A stretch of DNA of 64,000 nt from Polyodon spathula (GCF_017654505.1 NC_054534.1:10594571-10658570), one strand, 5' to 3'. Shown: positions 36,935 to 50,689, numbered from the stretch's first letter. Made by a program: numbers and translations. The notes: a model not told the origin generated them from the sequence alone.

Positions 36935-37135
36935 GGATATGTAATCCCCAATCTCCAGATCTGAGATCCCTGTGCAGTCTGTATGGTGTTGGAAGTCCCT
37001 AAAACTGACCCTCAATCTCCAGATCTGAGATCTCTATACAGTCTGTATGGTGTTAGAGTCCCTAAGACTGACCCTAAATCTCCAGATCTGAGATCCATGT
37101 GTAGTCCGTATGGGGTTGGAGTCCCTAAGACTGCA
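36935..37135 (+). repeat. About 60-bp tandem repeat, roughly three copies
   Basis: Units contain CTCCAGATCTGAGATC, CAGTCTGTATGGTGTT and AGTCCCTAAGACTGACCCT in the same order at about 36952, 37017 and 37079. Confidence 0.88.
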
Positions 37136-37365
37136 TGAGATTGCAGGCTTCCTTCCCTTCTTTATTCTGGGCTTCCTTTCTAATCGGTGCTGCTCTGTGG
37201 TCACTCTACTTCTCATGCTGCCTTGCCTTAGCCTGATATTTGGTTCAGGGTTGATGCACTTCAACCTACAGCAGCCACATTTGAATTCCCAACAATACCA
37301 AATTAGAAGTTCTAGGGCAAGAGATTTTGTCATAATTCTAAACCACTGCTTTCTCACTAGTGGGT

Positions 37366-37390
37366 GGGGGGGGGGGGGGGGGGGGGGGGG
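37366..37390 (+). repeat. Poly(G) run of 25
   Basis: Uninterrupted G25. The second long G run in the window. Confidence 0.95.
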
Positions 37391-38670
37391 CAGACTGTGT
37401 TACTTTTAAAAATCGTCTTTAACTAGTTAAATAGAGTTTGGAACATTACATTTTTTGTAGAGGGTCTGGACTTTCATAATTCTAACACTTTACATTAAGT
37501 GTCTTCAAATGATGTGAAATTACACTGCTACAACACAGAAATAATGCAGATGACGCAGGCAGTTGCTTTTGTAAACTGACTTTTAATTATTACAGTATGG
37601 AAGCATTTGTGCATTCACAGTGTGATAACGGTGCAGTTAGACACACTTAATGTGTTGTGCTGCCCTCAGGGCTTGTGTACAAAAACTGGAAACAGACAAA
37701 TGCAAGCTGAAAGCAGTAATCCTCTACTGGACCGCTGCAGCAGCCCACAGTACCATGAACATTGAGCCTGACACCATCACCAGGGATCAAGAGTGCGGCA
37801 GGAAGCTGTGGTAAAGGTTAAATCAACACCCATCAGAACATGAAAACCAACACGTCTGCCACTATAAAATTTAAGAGAGGGCTTATTGTACCCAGAACAG
37901 CAGCAGGTTTAATAGAATTGTAGACACATTTAATGTCTTAGATTGACAGCCCTGCACATACACAGCTCATTACTCAGAGGCTGGTCTGCAGCCATGGCAA
38001 CCAGGAATGTCACCTTGTGATAGTGGCGGGCTTGTTCACACGCAAGCTTTAATAAAATGGCCAGTTTGGTTAACCAAATTCTGTTTGCTACTGGGAAAGC
38101 AAATATAAGCGAACAAGATGCCTGTTTATATTACAATGCAGCAAGTTTTAAATCAACAGTGGTAGCAGTTGTGGCATTCAGATTTCAAGAACGTAAGGTT
38201 CTTATAAGGTGTTTATTTAGTATTTTTACTACAGTAATAGCCTACATTAAACTAAATTCAAATACAGACAGTGGGCAACACATTCTCTCTTTTTTATTAA
38301 ATAATATAATTTGAGACAATTTTTCTCAGTAAAATCAGATTTATATTGTGTTTTAATAGTTTTTAAAGTCCACTTTGTGATACCCTGAAGGTGTATTTTG
38401 TGTTTTGCATTTGACACTCAGGGGCTGATGTAAGGATAAACAGCCAGGCAATTATTTTGCACTGTTGCCTATGTAAGCTTAAGAGAAAGCAAATTACTCA
38501 ACATGCACAAGTAATGAGCCGCAATTATGATAACAAGGGTAGCAATGTGTTCAGTGTTTGATATTTGAGTTGAGTTAAAATTGCCAAAATTAGTTGATTA
38601 ATAATCTGTATAAATAGCCATTCGAAAATGAACGATTTTAATTAAGGCAAGAACAGCGAAAGATACGACC
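37391..38670 (+). other. Non-coding stretch
   Basis: No gene supported. The left end of the Tc1-like remnant at 38671 may lie here but could not be placed. Confidence 0.35.
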
Positions 38671-39563
38671 ATGCCCCACTTGAGTAATGAAGATCGTCTG
38701 GTTGGTATTGGCATGATTGAAGGTAGCCTGTCTGTGAGAGAAGTTGCCCAGAGAATGAGATGTTCTGCTTCAACAACAGGCCACGTCCTGGAAGACAGAG
38801 GGTGACCATAGCGGCCCAGGACTGTCACATCCGACTGATCCATCTGCGTAATCGTTTTCAGATTGCAATGGCTACAGCACAAGAAATTCCAGGAGGAAAT
38901 AAGCCATGCATCAGCAGAATGACTGTAGCTCGCTGTCATGAAAATAATTTGCATGCTAGGAGGCTGTTCAGGGGTAACATTTTGACAGCTGAGAGATGAA
39001 ATTGCTGTCTTCTGTGGGCGGCAGAGAGTGGTGGAGTGTTTTATTCACAGATTAATGCCGTTTTGCTGTTTACAGACCTGATGGAAGACAGCATGTGTGG
39101 AGATGTCGTGGTGAGCATTATGCTGACTGTTGCATTGTTCTAGCCAACCAGTGGGGCAGTGGAAGTGTGATGATGAGGGGAGGGAACTCCTTTACCACAA
39201 GAACGCCTTTGGTGCAGATTGAGGGCAACCTTACAGCTCAGCAATACATTGACAAAGTCCTTGAGGCAACAATTTTTCTGTGCAAACCAATCTGTCGATT
39301 TTCTAGCAGAACCACACAGTGCTAAGATTACAATTGCACAACTTCAAGAAAACAATGTCAAGGTCTTGCCGTGGTCAACTTTTTCTCCTGACCTTAGTCC
39401 AATAGAACATCTGTGGGACCAAATCGCCAGTGCCATCCACAGGAGGCAACCATGACTAGCCAACCTTTGCCAGCTGGCTGCAGTTGCACAGGAAGAGTGG
39501 CGGAACATTCCCAGCAGTCTATCCAGATGCGTCAACGCTGCCAGGATTGTGTTACCCCTCTAG
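38671..39563 (+). pseudogene. Decayed Tc1/mariner-superfamily transposase
   Basis: The N-terminal helix-turn-helix reads EDRLVGIGMIEGSLSVREVAQRM. A second DNA-binding part and a catalytic part follow in shifting frames. The first catalytic Asp seems present (FTD near 39049, followed at once by a stop). The segment expected to carry the second Asp is deleted (AEPHSAKI near 39310). The end keeps NNVKVLPWSTFSPDLSPIEHLWD, with the final Glu. There are at least four frame breaks. A terminal sequence TACTGACGCACAAAAGAAACG-like (minus strand) near 39720-39745 may be the right inverted repeat, abutting an (AT)n run. No left partner was found. Confidence 0.82.
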
Positions 39564-39743
39564 AAGGTCATACCTGATACTAACTTTGTAATGTTTTCAT
39601 TTTGAAAGTGCATCATGTTTTAACTGAAAATTTATCAAGCTCTGTATTTTTGTTCACATTTTCTATGATTTTGTTTGATATCTATGTTTAAAATATTCGA
39701 TTAAATCCATTAGACCTGACTGTTACGTTTCTTTTGTGCGTCA

Positions 39744-39822
<79 letters not shown>
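39744..39822 (+). repeat. (AT)n microsatellite
   Basis: About 39 TA units, directly after the Tc1-like remnant. Confidence 0.97.
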
Positions 39823-39827
<5 letters not shown>

Positions 39828-41299
39828 CAACATTTCATTTCAATCTCTTGTACTCTATGGTGTGTAGAGAGGTCTAAATCTAAAGTATGTCAAGACTTTG
39901 TGGCCAGCACACATATTGAAAGATTTGTTTTTTAAACTATAGTTCTGGGTAGGTTACCAAAGGAATTTGGATTATTGCCAACACAGTTTGAAAGGATCTG
40001 GAGGGCTGTCAAACCGCAGAGGTTCTCAGCTGTGTTTCCTTTTCCCACTCCCCCCAGGTACTCCCGGCACAGCATTCAGTAACTGGATAGGCTTTGAGAG
40101 ACACGGGCCACACGAGACGTGTTTGTAGTTTTAAGAATTAGCCTTCTGGGGCCTGATGCTACGAGCGAGGGAGGGTAGTGGAGCCGCTGGACCCCAAAGA
40201 TCGTGACTGCAAGTTGTTTTTGGAGGCACAATGTATAACATAACAGTTTATATTAACTGGATTGATAACGCACATTATTAAAATCCTACCAGTCTATTAA
40301 AAGACCACAACTGGATGAAAAAAAATGGATAATGTGTTTCTACACAACCACAAGCCAAAATACACCCCAAGGAATACCTTAACCTCTGCAATACCATGTC
40401 ACAAACCAGAACCTGCTTTTATTTCTTTTTTTGAAGCACATTTATTGCCTCTTCTTTTCTATAAGCTTTTGTGTCACATTTCTACAATCAACAGTCCTCT
40501 GGTAAAAATGCAGATAGAAAAGGTGACTTCAAATGTACTTCAAAGGAAGAAGATAAAGTCAATATATAATAAAATGATAGATTGGGGTGGTTGGCAGAAC
40601 AGAGGGTTGTGAATGAATTACATGAAACACTGGAAGGAGGTGAATTAATTTCTAATTAGCAATTTTGAAACTTGATGCACAAGGTGATCTTTTACTTTTG
40701 TATACCATCCCGATGCGGATTGGATTGTAGACTGCAGCCCCAGCTTCAGACTGGCTTCATGGTGCAGATGGAAACATGGACACAGCAGTAACACCTTTAA
40801 AGCCCTGAGCTATAGAACCGAATGCAGCTGAACAGCAGTTTCTAAAACCAGGGCTGGGCATGGTTGAGAAGAAATGGGATTTACATGCCACAGGTTTTCA
40901 GATAGTAAAGTATCAGCATTGCTCGTTAGTGTAAACCATGCAATCTGCAGGCCTGTACTAGCATGGGGGCATGATTTACAAAGCATTTGAAAAAGCTAAA
41001 CCGTGACAGCTGGTTGATCCCCTGTTTTCTATTTCCGTTGGCACACGGGACAAGTTTGCTGCAACTCATGCTGTAACAAATTAGCAGCAATTTACTAATC
41101 AAGAACCAATTTACTACTGTAACGGGATACCCCTGGTGCGATTGCTAGGATACATCAGGTACAACTATAACCCCACTTCGTGGACATGCAAGAAGGCACT
41201 AGCCAAAAACATTGGTCAACTTGACTATAGTTTTACTTTAGAATTTAGTTCAAAACCGTATTTACTAAATATGTGTTCACCTAATAAATGATCGTTATT
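39823..41299 (+). other. Non-coding stretch
   Basis: No gene supported. Confidence 0.4.
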
Positions 41300-41475
41300 A
41301 TTATTTTTTTTTTTACATAAATTTAGAATCCCCAATTGTTTTACCCCTGATTTTCTCCCCAATTTACATTGTCTAATTATGTCTCCTCTCAAATGTATGA
41401 GGCTAATCATTTGGGTCTCACCTCCGTGAGAGTGGCAGCTCTCCACAAGCCATAGGGAAAGCATGTCATCTTCCA
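41300..41475 (-). mobile_element. Possible minus-strand SINE fragment
   Basis: T-rich start, then TTTAGAATCCCCAATTGTTT and TTTTCTCCCCAATTTACA, resembling the reverse complement of the AATTGGGGAGAAAA tail of the main SINE. The rest does not align by eye. Confidence 0.35.
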
Positions 41476-43189
41476 AAGCATGTCATCTTCCTAAAGTCAC
41501 AAGCACACAATTCCTATCTCAAGACCCAGGCTTTACTTTTCACAGCCTTTACATTATAGACATCTTGTGCATAAAAAAGAACGGTGCTACAAATGGCACG
41601 TGCATTGTATCAAAAGACTGATATTACATAAACATTATAATTTTACTTACCTAATTGTGGCCATTGGGTTAACAACAGCTATAACTGGATCTTCTATTTG
41701 TCTGCGAGGATGGTATATGTAATTATTTTGTAAATGTTTCCCCTACTACTAATAGCACTGAGGTTTATTTTTTGAACCATGTACTGTTAATGTGTTTCGT
41801 GGGGTTATCTCTCATCAAATCCTTTACCTTCTGATAGGACTTCTGATATAACACATTCTCAGCCTTGAAAGTTAAGCAAGACCTGCCGGACCTTGATATC
41901 TAGCATTCTCAGGATCTGTATCATCATTCTGTCCTTGGTCTAGTGGGACAAAGTCACCCCTTTGGAGTATAATCCATTAGCAAAGCAACAGCTGCATCTT
42001 CCGGGTATACTATGTAGACACATCATTTTCCACATACCATCGAGTTTCTTTGACTGTTATTTTTCAAGGTGCTTTTTCAAGGTGCATTCAGTTATTTACT
42101 TTTATATAAAGCTCAAGGTCATGTCAGCCAATCAGAACTGATATCCATTCATCAGTTACACTGCAGCAGCACAGATTCAACCCAGACCATGTACACAACC
42201 CCTCAGCCATGTTAAACCTGTAATTAGAACCGAGCAGTTACACTATAACCCTGGGTGAATCTTGCATCCACTTGTGTGGCATGGTTTAGTTCAAACACAA
42301 CACTTCTTGGTTGTGTTACTAAAGTCCTAAAGCCACCGTGGAGCAACCTCGTTAAACTTGAGGTCGCAACATCTCTCCTTTCTTAACAAAAAAAATAGAT
42401 AGCAGGACCTGTAATCTTCAATATCATGCATTAATGAATAATCGAGACATGAGATTTTACTTGATAATTCTATAAATAGACAGAACAATTCTTTAAGTCC
42501 CTAAATTGTGAAGAAATCCAAAAGTTTATTTATTGACAAAACAAGCTTTTGGATTTTTGGTGGTCTACCCAACATACAGGAACTCCTGAAATACTTCTCC
42601 TAGTTCACCAAAGTGTAGCTTTTCTGTTATTGAAAAAATCACTGAGGAATTCAGACTGTCACTGGAAGATCACTTTACTGCACAAATTGGTTTCCAACCC
42701 TCAGGACAACATGCTGGTGAGTAAACATCCGCGCAATAAAACCCTTTCCGAAAAACAGAACATTCTTCAGTGCGATTTGGAGTAACTTGGGATATTATCA
42801 CTGACTTTGGTATCATTAGCGCCCCAATCACTTGGTTCCCCTAGGTAACAAGACAACAGACCAATAGACTAGCTACAGGAATTATCACTGCTCTTGATTA
42901 CACTTTCCCTATCTGGACAGCTGGCTATCTTTCCTGTCAAAAGTAGCCAATTACGACATAATAGCCCCAATAACAGTAATAGCTAAGGAACCCTGTTGAC
43001 CTGATAGTCAGTTGGAAAGCATCTCAGGAAGGGTGCTGCTAATCTCCTATTGGAACTGCTCATCTCTGTAAAAACTGCTATTCAAATCTGCTTGGTTTCA
43101 GATGCAATAGTAGGTTTTATGTGGAAAGTACAGGCAGCTCACTATTTGGTTACTGAAGCAAGGTAGAGTCGACTGGAAGCCATACGATT
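41476..43189 (+). other. Non-coding stretch
   Basis: No gene supported. Confidence 0.4.
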
Positions 43190-43244
43190 CCAAAGGTCCT
43201 TTGGATAAAGACGTCTGCCAAATAAATAAATAAATAAATAAATA
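43190..43244 (+). mobile_element. SINE tail fragment (L2-type) with (AATA)n
   Basis: CCTTTGGATAAAGACGTCTGCCAAATAAATAAATA matches the tail of the SINE at 34514-34722. Confidence 0.75.
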
Positions 43245-43415
43245 ATTGCATTGCAAGTGACAAGGGATCAGCATGTACTTTAGTTTTGTGTTCATAGTAA
43301 CATTTTCTTTTCACTAAACTGGGCTCAGGTTTTGGCAATTCTTTTCATTCTGCACTGTGTCTCAAACATGGAAGAACTGCAGCTGGTTAAGTTAAAAGTG
43401 TGTAAAGCAGGCAAC

Positions 43416-43451
43416 TATGTATGTATGTATGTATGTATGTATGTATGTACA

Positions 43452-43497
<46 letters not shown>
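43416..43497 (+). repeat. (ATGT)n followed by (ATT)n
   Basis: About eight ATGT units, then about 15 ATT units. A reading frame through it is repeat-derived. Confidence 0.95.
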
Positions 43498-46400
43498 TAT
43501 TACTATATATTGCTGTCTTCTCTAGAGTGCAATGTAGCATTGCAATTTTATTTGTAGTATGTACATTATTCCTCCCCCACCAATTTAAGGAGCAGCAACT
43601 TTCTAAACACAGTCATCATCAGATTAACAATAATACAAGTGGAAAGGTCTACATTTAATTGCACCACTGATCTGTTCAGTAAAGAAACACACAGGAGCAG
43701 AGCAGTGTAGCTGCAACATGAACCACTACTGTAAAAGGAACCCAGTCAAAACCAATCTCTGAATATGTCTGGTATTCACAGACCTGGGTTTTATCATTAA
43801 TTAGATGATAATTATTCTTGGCATGTACCTCTGTAATTGTGTGAAATTCCTAGTGATTGACTTACTTTGTACTGTTACAAATATATTTCTTTATTGAGAG
43901 CAAATCAACGTTAATTACTCAGCTGATAGAGGGTTGCACATTTAGAATACACTCCTTGGCTTTTCAACAGTTATCATCTTCTTGTATCCAGTGCATCAGA
44001 TGCTACATTGCTCTTACTGAAACACTGGTGGGTTCCAAACCTATTATCTGTTATTCTGTTCATTCTTCCACCAAACTACAGTATAATTTCTCTGTGTCGA
44101 GTTCTAAATTGATATCCAGGATAAAAACGTATTTCTAAACTGGCATCCTGGGGGTGACTAATTTGACAATCAGGTATAAACCAGTGTGAGCCTTATGAAG
44201 ACAACAACAGAAAACCGCATGCTCATTTTGATGTGGAGAATGAGGGGCAGATACCTGTATGCACATTAAAGCCACTTGGTTCGGGTATTAAATATAACAA
44301 TGACCTTAACTAACGTCTTCTCCTTATGGTTTCTATTCACTTTATATATTCAAATGGAAGCTTCCTCGTGACCTCATAACAAGCTCTTTTGCGTCCACTT
44401 TGGTGCGTTCAGCTTTTAGAAAGCCCCAGGATACACAAAGTGATTCTTAACAGCAAGTGAAACACGTTGGTTAAAATAACTGTTGTTTCAGACTCCTCCT
44501 ACACTACTCTTTAAATGACTGTCCAGAATAGTCAAAATATAAATGATGCATTTCTTCCCATTACAAACACAGCAACATACACAAAGCACTCTGTCTATCT
44601 TTCCTTTGTGTCAAAAACAAATGCATGGACAAGCGTTCCTCAAGACACAGTAGTGCAAACTTGCAGCATTCTTTTTGTGCAATGTAAAAACACCAAGCCA
44701 AAACAATGAATTTTAATTTAGTTACATAGTCTAAAGAGGGACGTACAGTAACAACTTGTATCTTAATGTGATCTGTACAGAAAGATTGTTTTTATATAGT
44801 GGCTTACCTTATACAAATTCTGTTTGGATCAAATCCATCTCTCTTTGTTGGGGACTAACACTCTACTGGCCTTTGAGCTCCCATGGGGGTAGGGTGGGTC
44901 ACCTGATCATCACAAATATCGAAATTGTGTTTTTATACATACAAATTAAAAGATTCTTATTTGAATGCCCTACATTTGAAAATATCTACACCCTGTTAAA
45001 AAAAAAAAAACAACAACACATATTCCACTAATGTAAATATATCCTTGTATCATGATCGCATGGGAATGTTCTAGTACACAAATTAAAACGAAGCATTGAA
45101 GTGGAAGGATCAGGGGTTCTCGTGAAGAATTCTAGGAGATTGGGTGAACTTGCTTTTGTGGTTAGGTCTATAGAAAATTAGTCTGTTTATCCCTAGTTTA
45201 AATATTGTTTCATTTTCATGGCAACCAGATAAACAACTTCTAAGTGCCTTGTGAGGAATGTCTTGCCTATGTTGATGTATCAGTAGTACACTGCACTGAC
45301 CGCATTTGGTTGCTTATTAATGCAATAGGTGACTACAGTGGTGTGTAATGATTTATTTAGACGTTTTGTTTACAGTTTTGAGTATGCTGCTTAATCAACT
45401 CCGCGGCCATTGCCAGAAGCAGCTGACTCCCAAATACTGTGGTTCTCTTTCACTGTAACCAGTCACCTCAGACTTACTGATCAACTCATAGCTCTCTTTC
45501 ACTGCAACCAGTCACCTCAGTTAAATAAAATACATGTTTACCATAATTAATTAATGGTCAATTAAATGTATCTAATTGTTCATTATTTTTCTCTGAAGAA
45601 TTCAATGTTGCTTTGTGGTTGAATTCAGTTCTGAGTGTGTTGTAGTGACAGGCAGCTTCAGAGCTAGCTCCCTTGAATCCTATGGGGACTGTCCCTTCTT
45701 TCAGGACCTGTCTTTGCTAATAGCGGGCCATGCCAGCCATCACTGGATTGCTGGGATTTAAGCCTTTTCAGATATTTAGGAAAAAATCCCTTTCATTAGA
45801 GGTTCTGTTAAGTTCAATTGTTCTTTTTGTTTCGTGGTTATTTCATATTTGAGAACATCACACAAGTATTGTTTGTAACCAAAAGGTAGGACAATGTTAG
45901 ACTTATTGTATTGTGTGACATGTACATATTGGATAAGATAATAAGGAATTGTTTTGGTAAGTGTTTATTTTAAACCAATCATTTGCTCCTGTGAGCTTGA
46001 GTAAGACAAATAAATTGCTATAAAGACTGATGATGTATGTACAGCCTTTTTGTTTTTTTTAAATAAAATGTTATCTTCTTAGTGACTACATGAATCTGAG
46101 TATGAACCAGGTTTACTTCAAATCCTCATCTTCTTATTGGAATGATTACTTTTAGAGTTATTACTTGAAATTATTTGACAAAATCCACTTATAATTAAAC
46201 AACTATGCACATGAAAATATGTGAATTAGTACATCTACATCACATGAAACATAAGCAATACAAACACATGTTCATTGAACAGCATACAAATCACATATAT
46301 GTTTTTTTTTTTTTTTAATTATTTCTACATTAGTTTAAATGCAGGTTGGTGTTTACAAAGTACTCCGCATGTGGGGTGATGTTTAAATAAAAAATGTTTT

Positions 46401-48985
46401 CATTAGGTTTTGTATTAATCCACTCAAGGAAAGTACAGCAGTTCTTGAGAGTTATTTTTCGAACTGTTGAACTTGATTGATATCGCTGATGAGTAAGGCA
46501 TGCTCATGAATTATTGAGTCTTTTGATCAGCCTGGAAATGTTCTAGCTAATGATATATCATATATTGTTACATACAGTGAGTACTTGCTGTCATTATTCA
46601 GCACACAAAAGGACAAACAAACTTGTTTCTTAATGTAAGATGAATTTGGTGGCATCCTTAGGAAGGAAGCAATTAATGTAAGTTCTTCATGGAAACTAAA
46701 TCAACTTTTCAGACAAAAACACATGCCCATACTACACTGTATATTTGTATGAAACCAAAGTTGTCATGCAACCTCTGAATGAAATTAGGCTGGTGACCAA
46801 TTTTACTTCTCAAACTGTCTAAAAAAATGTAACATAAACAGGAGACACATGCTTACCTCACCGCCCAAGTGGCTGCATCCTGCTGAAGGAAGTGTTGTGG
46901 AACAAATAATCCTGTGCTTTTACCACGCAACACAGGTAGTGCATTGCATGTCTACAGTTATACAAAACAAAAACACTTTCCACCAGCTTTTGGACACTGC
47001 ACTCCTTCATTACCACTGCAAAGCCTTCCATGCGCACTCCGCCAGTCCTGTCTGAAACCATAGGTATAGGCACCAGGAAGCAACAATGCGTTGCATTTGA
47101 AATGTTTTCATATCCTGACCTAATGTGTAAATGGTGAATACATAAATACAAAACCAAAGGAAGAATCAAATGATTCTTAGCACAATAAGAGACTGAACCT
47201 GAAGCAATGTTAATAAAGAAAATTCAACCTGCTTTTTAACATTCTTTTCAACCTGCCTTATGTCAGCATTTCTTAAATAAATATACTGTGCAGTAAACAA
47301 GACCCATTGCATTAGATTTGCCTGGTAGAAAACCTCATTACAATGACTGTTTTGTGCAGCAAAGTTCCAAATGTTGTTTACTGTAGATGCACCATGTTTA
47401 AGGTCTCAGGAGCTTTGAAATGGCTATTACCATGGAGATGTTACTGCTCCTGCACTGGCAAGGACGCCCTCCTAACGCAGATATAAAAGTACAGTATGTT
47501 TAGTTGTAGCATGGCTGGAGCCTTGAGGGATGCTTATAAAACAGCTAGTTCTCAAATTGTCTACAACTATGCTGTGCGAACCTGTGGATAACTGAACAGA
47601 CTTTTAAAATATATATTTTTAGTGTGCTCAATTAATGTACCACCATTTTTTTATCCCTATTTAGAATGTCCAGTGATGTTCTCTCACGGCAGAGATCCCC
47701 ACAACAGCTCAAGAGAATTGAAGGTCAGTCGGCATCCAAACCCATGACTAAGATAATTGCCTCTTTATATCCATCAGCTCAACATCAGATGTTGGCCTCA
47801 GAGGATAAAGGTCTGTCCTGCAGACGCCCGTTTGAACTCCCCAGGTTTGCTGTAGCATTGTGAGGAGGACAAGTCCATGATGACTGTTTTTTAACCCCTA
47901 ACCTGCGGGAGCACCAGAGCTTGTGGTATCTCCAGGAAAGACAGGCAGCTTTACATAGACCGAACACGGACACCCGCTCCTCTGACAGTACATTATGCAG
48001 CTGAGCCTTTACCAGGTGAGGTAAGATCTTGTCAAACTTGTTGTATAAAAAGGGAGCCCTACCTGGTAAAACACAGATCCGGCAGTTGTATCACAGTAAT
48101 TAGATCTAACATCTCCAGGGTATTACAATCAGGTCCTAGATCTCAACTGCACATGCTGTCTCATTTTATAAATTGAGAGAAACAGATCTGTGTGGTTTTC
48201 CAGTCCACTTGATAAGGCCTAATCTGATGTATCTAGGGTATAGACACTTTGATGCATCTCCACTGTTTATTTTATTTTGTTTCTGTTCCAAACCAAATTG
48301 CTTTGACGGTAAACAAGCAATTCATTCTGTGTTTGCAAAGCCATTTGCTGTGTACTTCAAGAACATGCACATGAGTGTCTTTAGGGGTAAAAACAATCTA
48401 AATGGACTTCTTTCGAAGCGTATAAACCACTTTCTCTTAGACAGAAAAAAATTGGATGCACTTAAAAAAAACAAGGTACATTATATGTACTTACGCTGTA
48501 GTTACAATTTACTAACAATTACTACATGGACCTGGAGGTTGTTGCCATATGTAAAGCAATCTGTTATCCAGTTACATATCTGCTTTCAAAACATAGTAGA
48601 GTAATATTTGTATAATCTAAAAGATCAAGTTTTATGCTTTCCACTTACCAGGAAGCCAAGCGTCTCGGAGCTCTCTAACCCTATCAGTAGAATGACTCTG
48701 CTGCACTATAGTATGAAGGAAACAGGCAGTGATCCTGGGTAATCTTCTCAAACACTGCTAATAAAATGTTCTTCAACACAGGGCATTTACACATTAATGC
48801 AAAGAAACCTTTTTTCGTATTTAAATACATAACTTCAACATCAGTCCATTAACCCAAGGGTTTTTGGCATGCCAGCTACTTGAAAACATTTTACCTGGAT
48901 TTGTGCTGCTCTTCTTCGGTGGTTGGGAAATGAATGAAATCCCAGGCTTGTTTGAAGAAAGTTTCAGCAACTTCAGTTTCAGTTT
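43498..48985 (+). other. Long non-coding stretch
   Basis: No supported gene in about 5.5 kb. A 30-bp phrase (CTCTTTCACTG-AACCAGTCACCTCAG) occurs twice near 45447 and 45492. The segment 47640-47870 (CCCTATTTAGAATGTCCAG ... CAGACGCCCGTTTGAACTCC) has SINE-like texture but no confident match. A 143-codon frame at 48173-48604 has no coding features that I recognise. Confidence 0.35.
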
Positions 48986-50560
48986 CAGTGTCTTGCAAAA
49001 GTATTCAGACCCCTGACCAATTCTCTCATATTGCTGAATTACAAATGGTACATTGAAATTTCGTTCTGTTTGATATTTTATTTTAAAACACTTAAACTCA
49101 AAATCAATTATTGTAAGGTGACATTGGTTTTATGTTGGGAAATATTTTTAAGAAAAATAAAAAACTGAAATATCTTGCTTGCATAAGTATTCAACCCCCA
49201 CACATTAATATTTGGTGAGCCACCTTTCACTGCAATAACAGCTTTAAGTCTTTTGGGGTAAGTATGTACCAGCTTTGCACACAGTGTCAAAGTGATTTTG
49301 GCCCGTTCTTCTTGGCAGATTTGCTCCAGGTTGTTCAGGTTGGTTGGACGACGTTTGTGGACCTCAATTTACAAATAGTGCCACAGATTCTCAATGGGAT
49401 TTAGATCAGGACTTTGACTGGGCCACTGTAGGACATTCACCTTTTTGTTCTTGAGCCACTCCAATGTTGCTTTGGCCTTGTGCTTGGAATCATTGTACTG
49501 CTGAAAGGGGAATTTCCTCCCAATCTTCAGTTTTTTAGCGGACTGAAGCAGATTCTCTTGCAGTATTTTCTTATATTTTGCTCCATCCATTCTTCCTTCA
49601 ATTGTAACAAGATGCCCAGTCCCTGCTGATGAGAAGCATCCCCACAGCATGATGCTGCCACCACCATACTTCACTGTAGGGATGGTGTGTCTTGAGGCAT
49701 GGGCAGTGTTAGGTTTGCGCCACACATAGCGCTTTGAGTTTTGGCCAAAAAGCTCTATCTTGGTCTTATCTGACCACAAAACCTTTTCCCACATCGCAGC
49801 TGGGTCACTCTCATGCTTTCTGGCAAACTCCAGACGTGCTTTCAGATGGTACTTTTTGAGTAACGGCTTCTTTCTTGCCACCCTCCCATACAGGCCAATG
49901 TTATGCAGAGCTCTTGATATGGTTGACTGGTGCACCGTTACTCCACTCTCAGCCACTGAACTCTGTAGCTCCTTCAAAGTGATTGTTGGCCTCTCTGTGG
50001 CTTCTCTCACAAGTCTCCTTCTTGTTTGAGCGCTGAGTTTTGAGGGACGGCCTTTTCTTGGCAGTACTTGGGTGGTGTGATGCAGCTTCCACTTCCTGAT
50101 TATTGATCCAACTGTGCTCACTGAGATATCCAAACACTTGGATATTATTTTGTACCTTTTCCCTAATCTATGCATTTGTATTATTTTATCTTTAACTTCT
50201 GTAGAATGCTCTTTGGTCTTAATTTTCCTTCAGATTCACAGCCTTACCAATGATCCCTCAACAGTGGGGTTTTTATATAGAAAATGTGACAGCAACTTTA
50301 ATGGTTCAGATTTCTTTCATCGGTGCAAACTGGGAGCTTCCACAGCACAGGGGTTGAATACTTATGCAAGCAACATATTTCAGTTTTTTATTTTTCTTAA
50401 AAATATTTTCCAACATAAAAGCAATGTCACCTTACAATAATTGATTGAGTTACAGTGTTTAAAAATAAAATATCAAACAGAATGAAATTTCAATGTACCA
50501 TTTGTAATTCAGTAATATGAGAGAATTGGTCAGGGGTCTGAATACTTTTGCAAGACACTG

Positions 50561-50562
<2 letters not shown>
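48986..50562 (-). mobile_element. Complete Tc1-like transposon with about 215-bp inverted repeats
   Basis: It starts CAGTGTCTTGCAAAAGTATT at 48986 and ends with the complement, AATACTTTTGCAAGACACTG, at 50562. The inverted repeats extend to about 49200 and 50349. Each contains an outer copy (AAAAGTATTCAGACCCC) and an inner copy (ATAAGTATTCAACCCC) of a similar sequence, the IR/DR arrangement of transposase-binding sites. TA follows the right end. The left flank is TT, one change from the expected TA duplication. The total of 1577 bp is the normal Tc1 size. Confidence 0.95.
49205..50222 (-). pseudogene. Tc1-like transposase, catalytic residue and reading frame lost
   Basis: The minus-strand frame keeps most of the enzyme. 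The N-terminal paired-type DNA-binding part includes RYKIISKCLDISVSTVGSII and GRPSKLSAQTRRRLV, and LWSDKTKIELFG carries the first catalytic Asp. The second site reads QQYNDSKHKAK, with Tyr in the position where the family has the catalytic Asp. The third acidic residue is in SPDLNPIENLW. The usual start Met is replaced by Ile upstream of KTKEHS, so the longest Met-started frame begins internally (50175). A stop follows LWHYL (about 49366), and the C-terminus continues downstream in another frame (49108-49290). It would cut and paste the element. This copy is dead but otherwise well preserved. Confidence 0.92.
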
Positions 50563-50565
<3 letters not shown>

Positions 50566-50610
<45 letters not shown>

Positions 50611-50611
50611 C

Positions 50612-50688
<77 letters not shown>
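50566..50688 (+). repeat. (AT)n-(GT)n compound microsatellite
   Basis: (TA)n to about 50606, then (TG)n at 50617-50688, directly outside the right end of the Tc1-like element. Confidence 0.97.

Positions 50689-50689
<1 letters not shown>

Noticed and set aside
41860..41920. 5S rRNA-like phrase (GAAAGTTAAGCAAGACCTGCCGG)
   Set aside because: Only a short resemblance to the 5S internal region; the rest does not align.
46858..47169. 103-codon minus-strand frame as a host exon
   Set aside because: No recognised domain and no convincing splice sites.
47640..47870. Another SINE copy
   Set aside because: Texture is similar but I could not match a head or tail convincingly.
48173..48604. 143-codon open frame
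   Set aside because: No domain, no splice or promoter context, and composition like the AT-rich surroundings.
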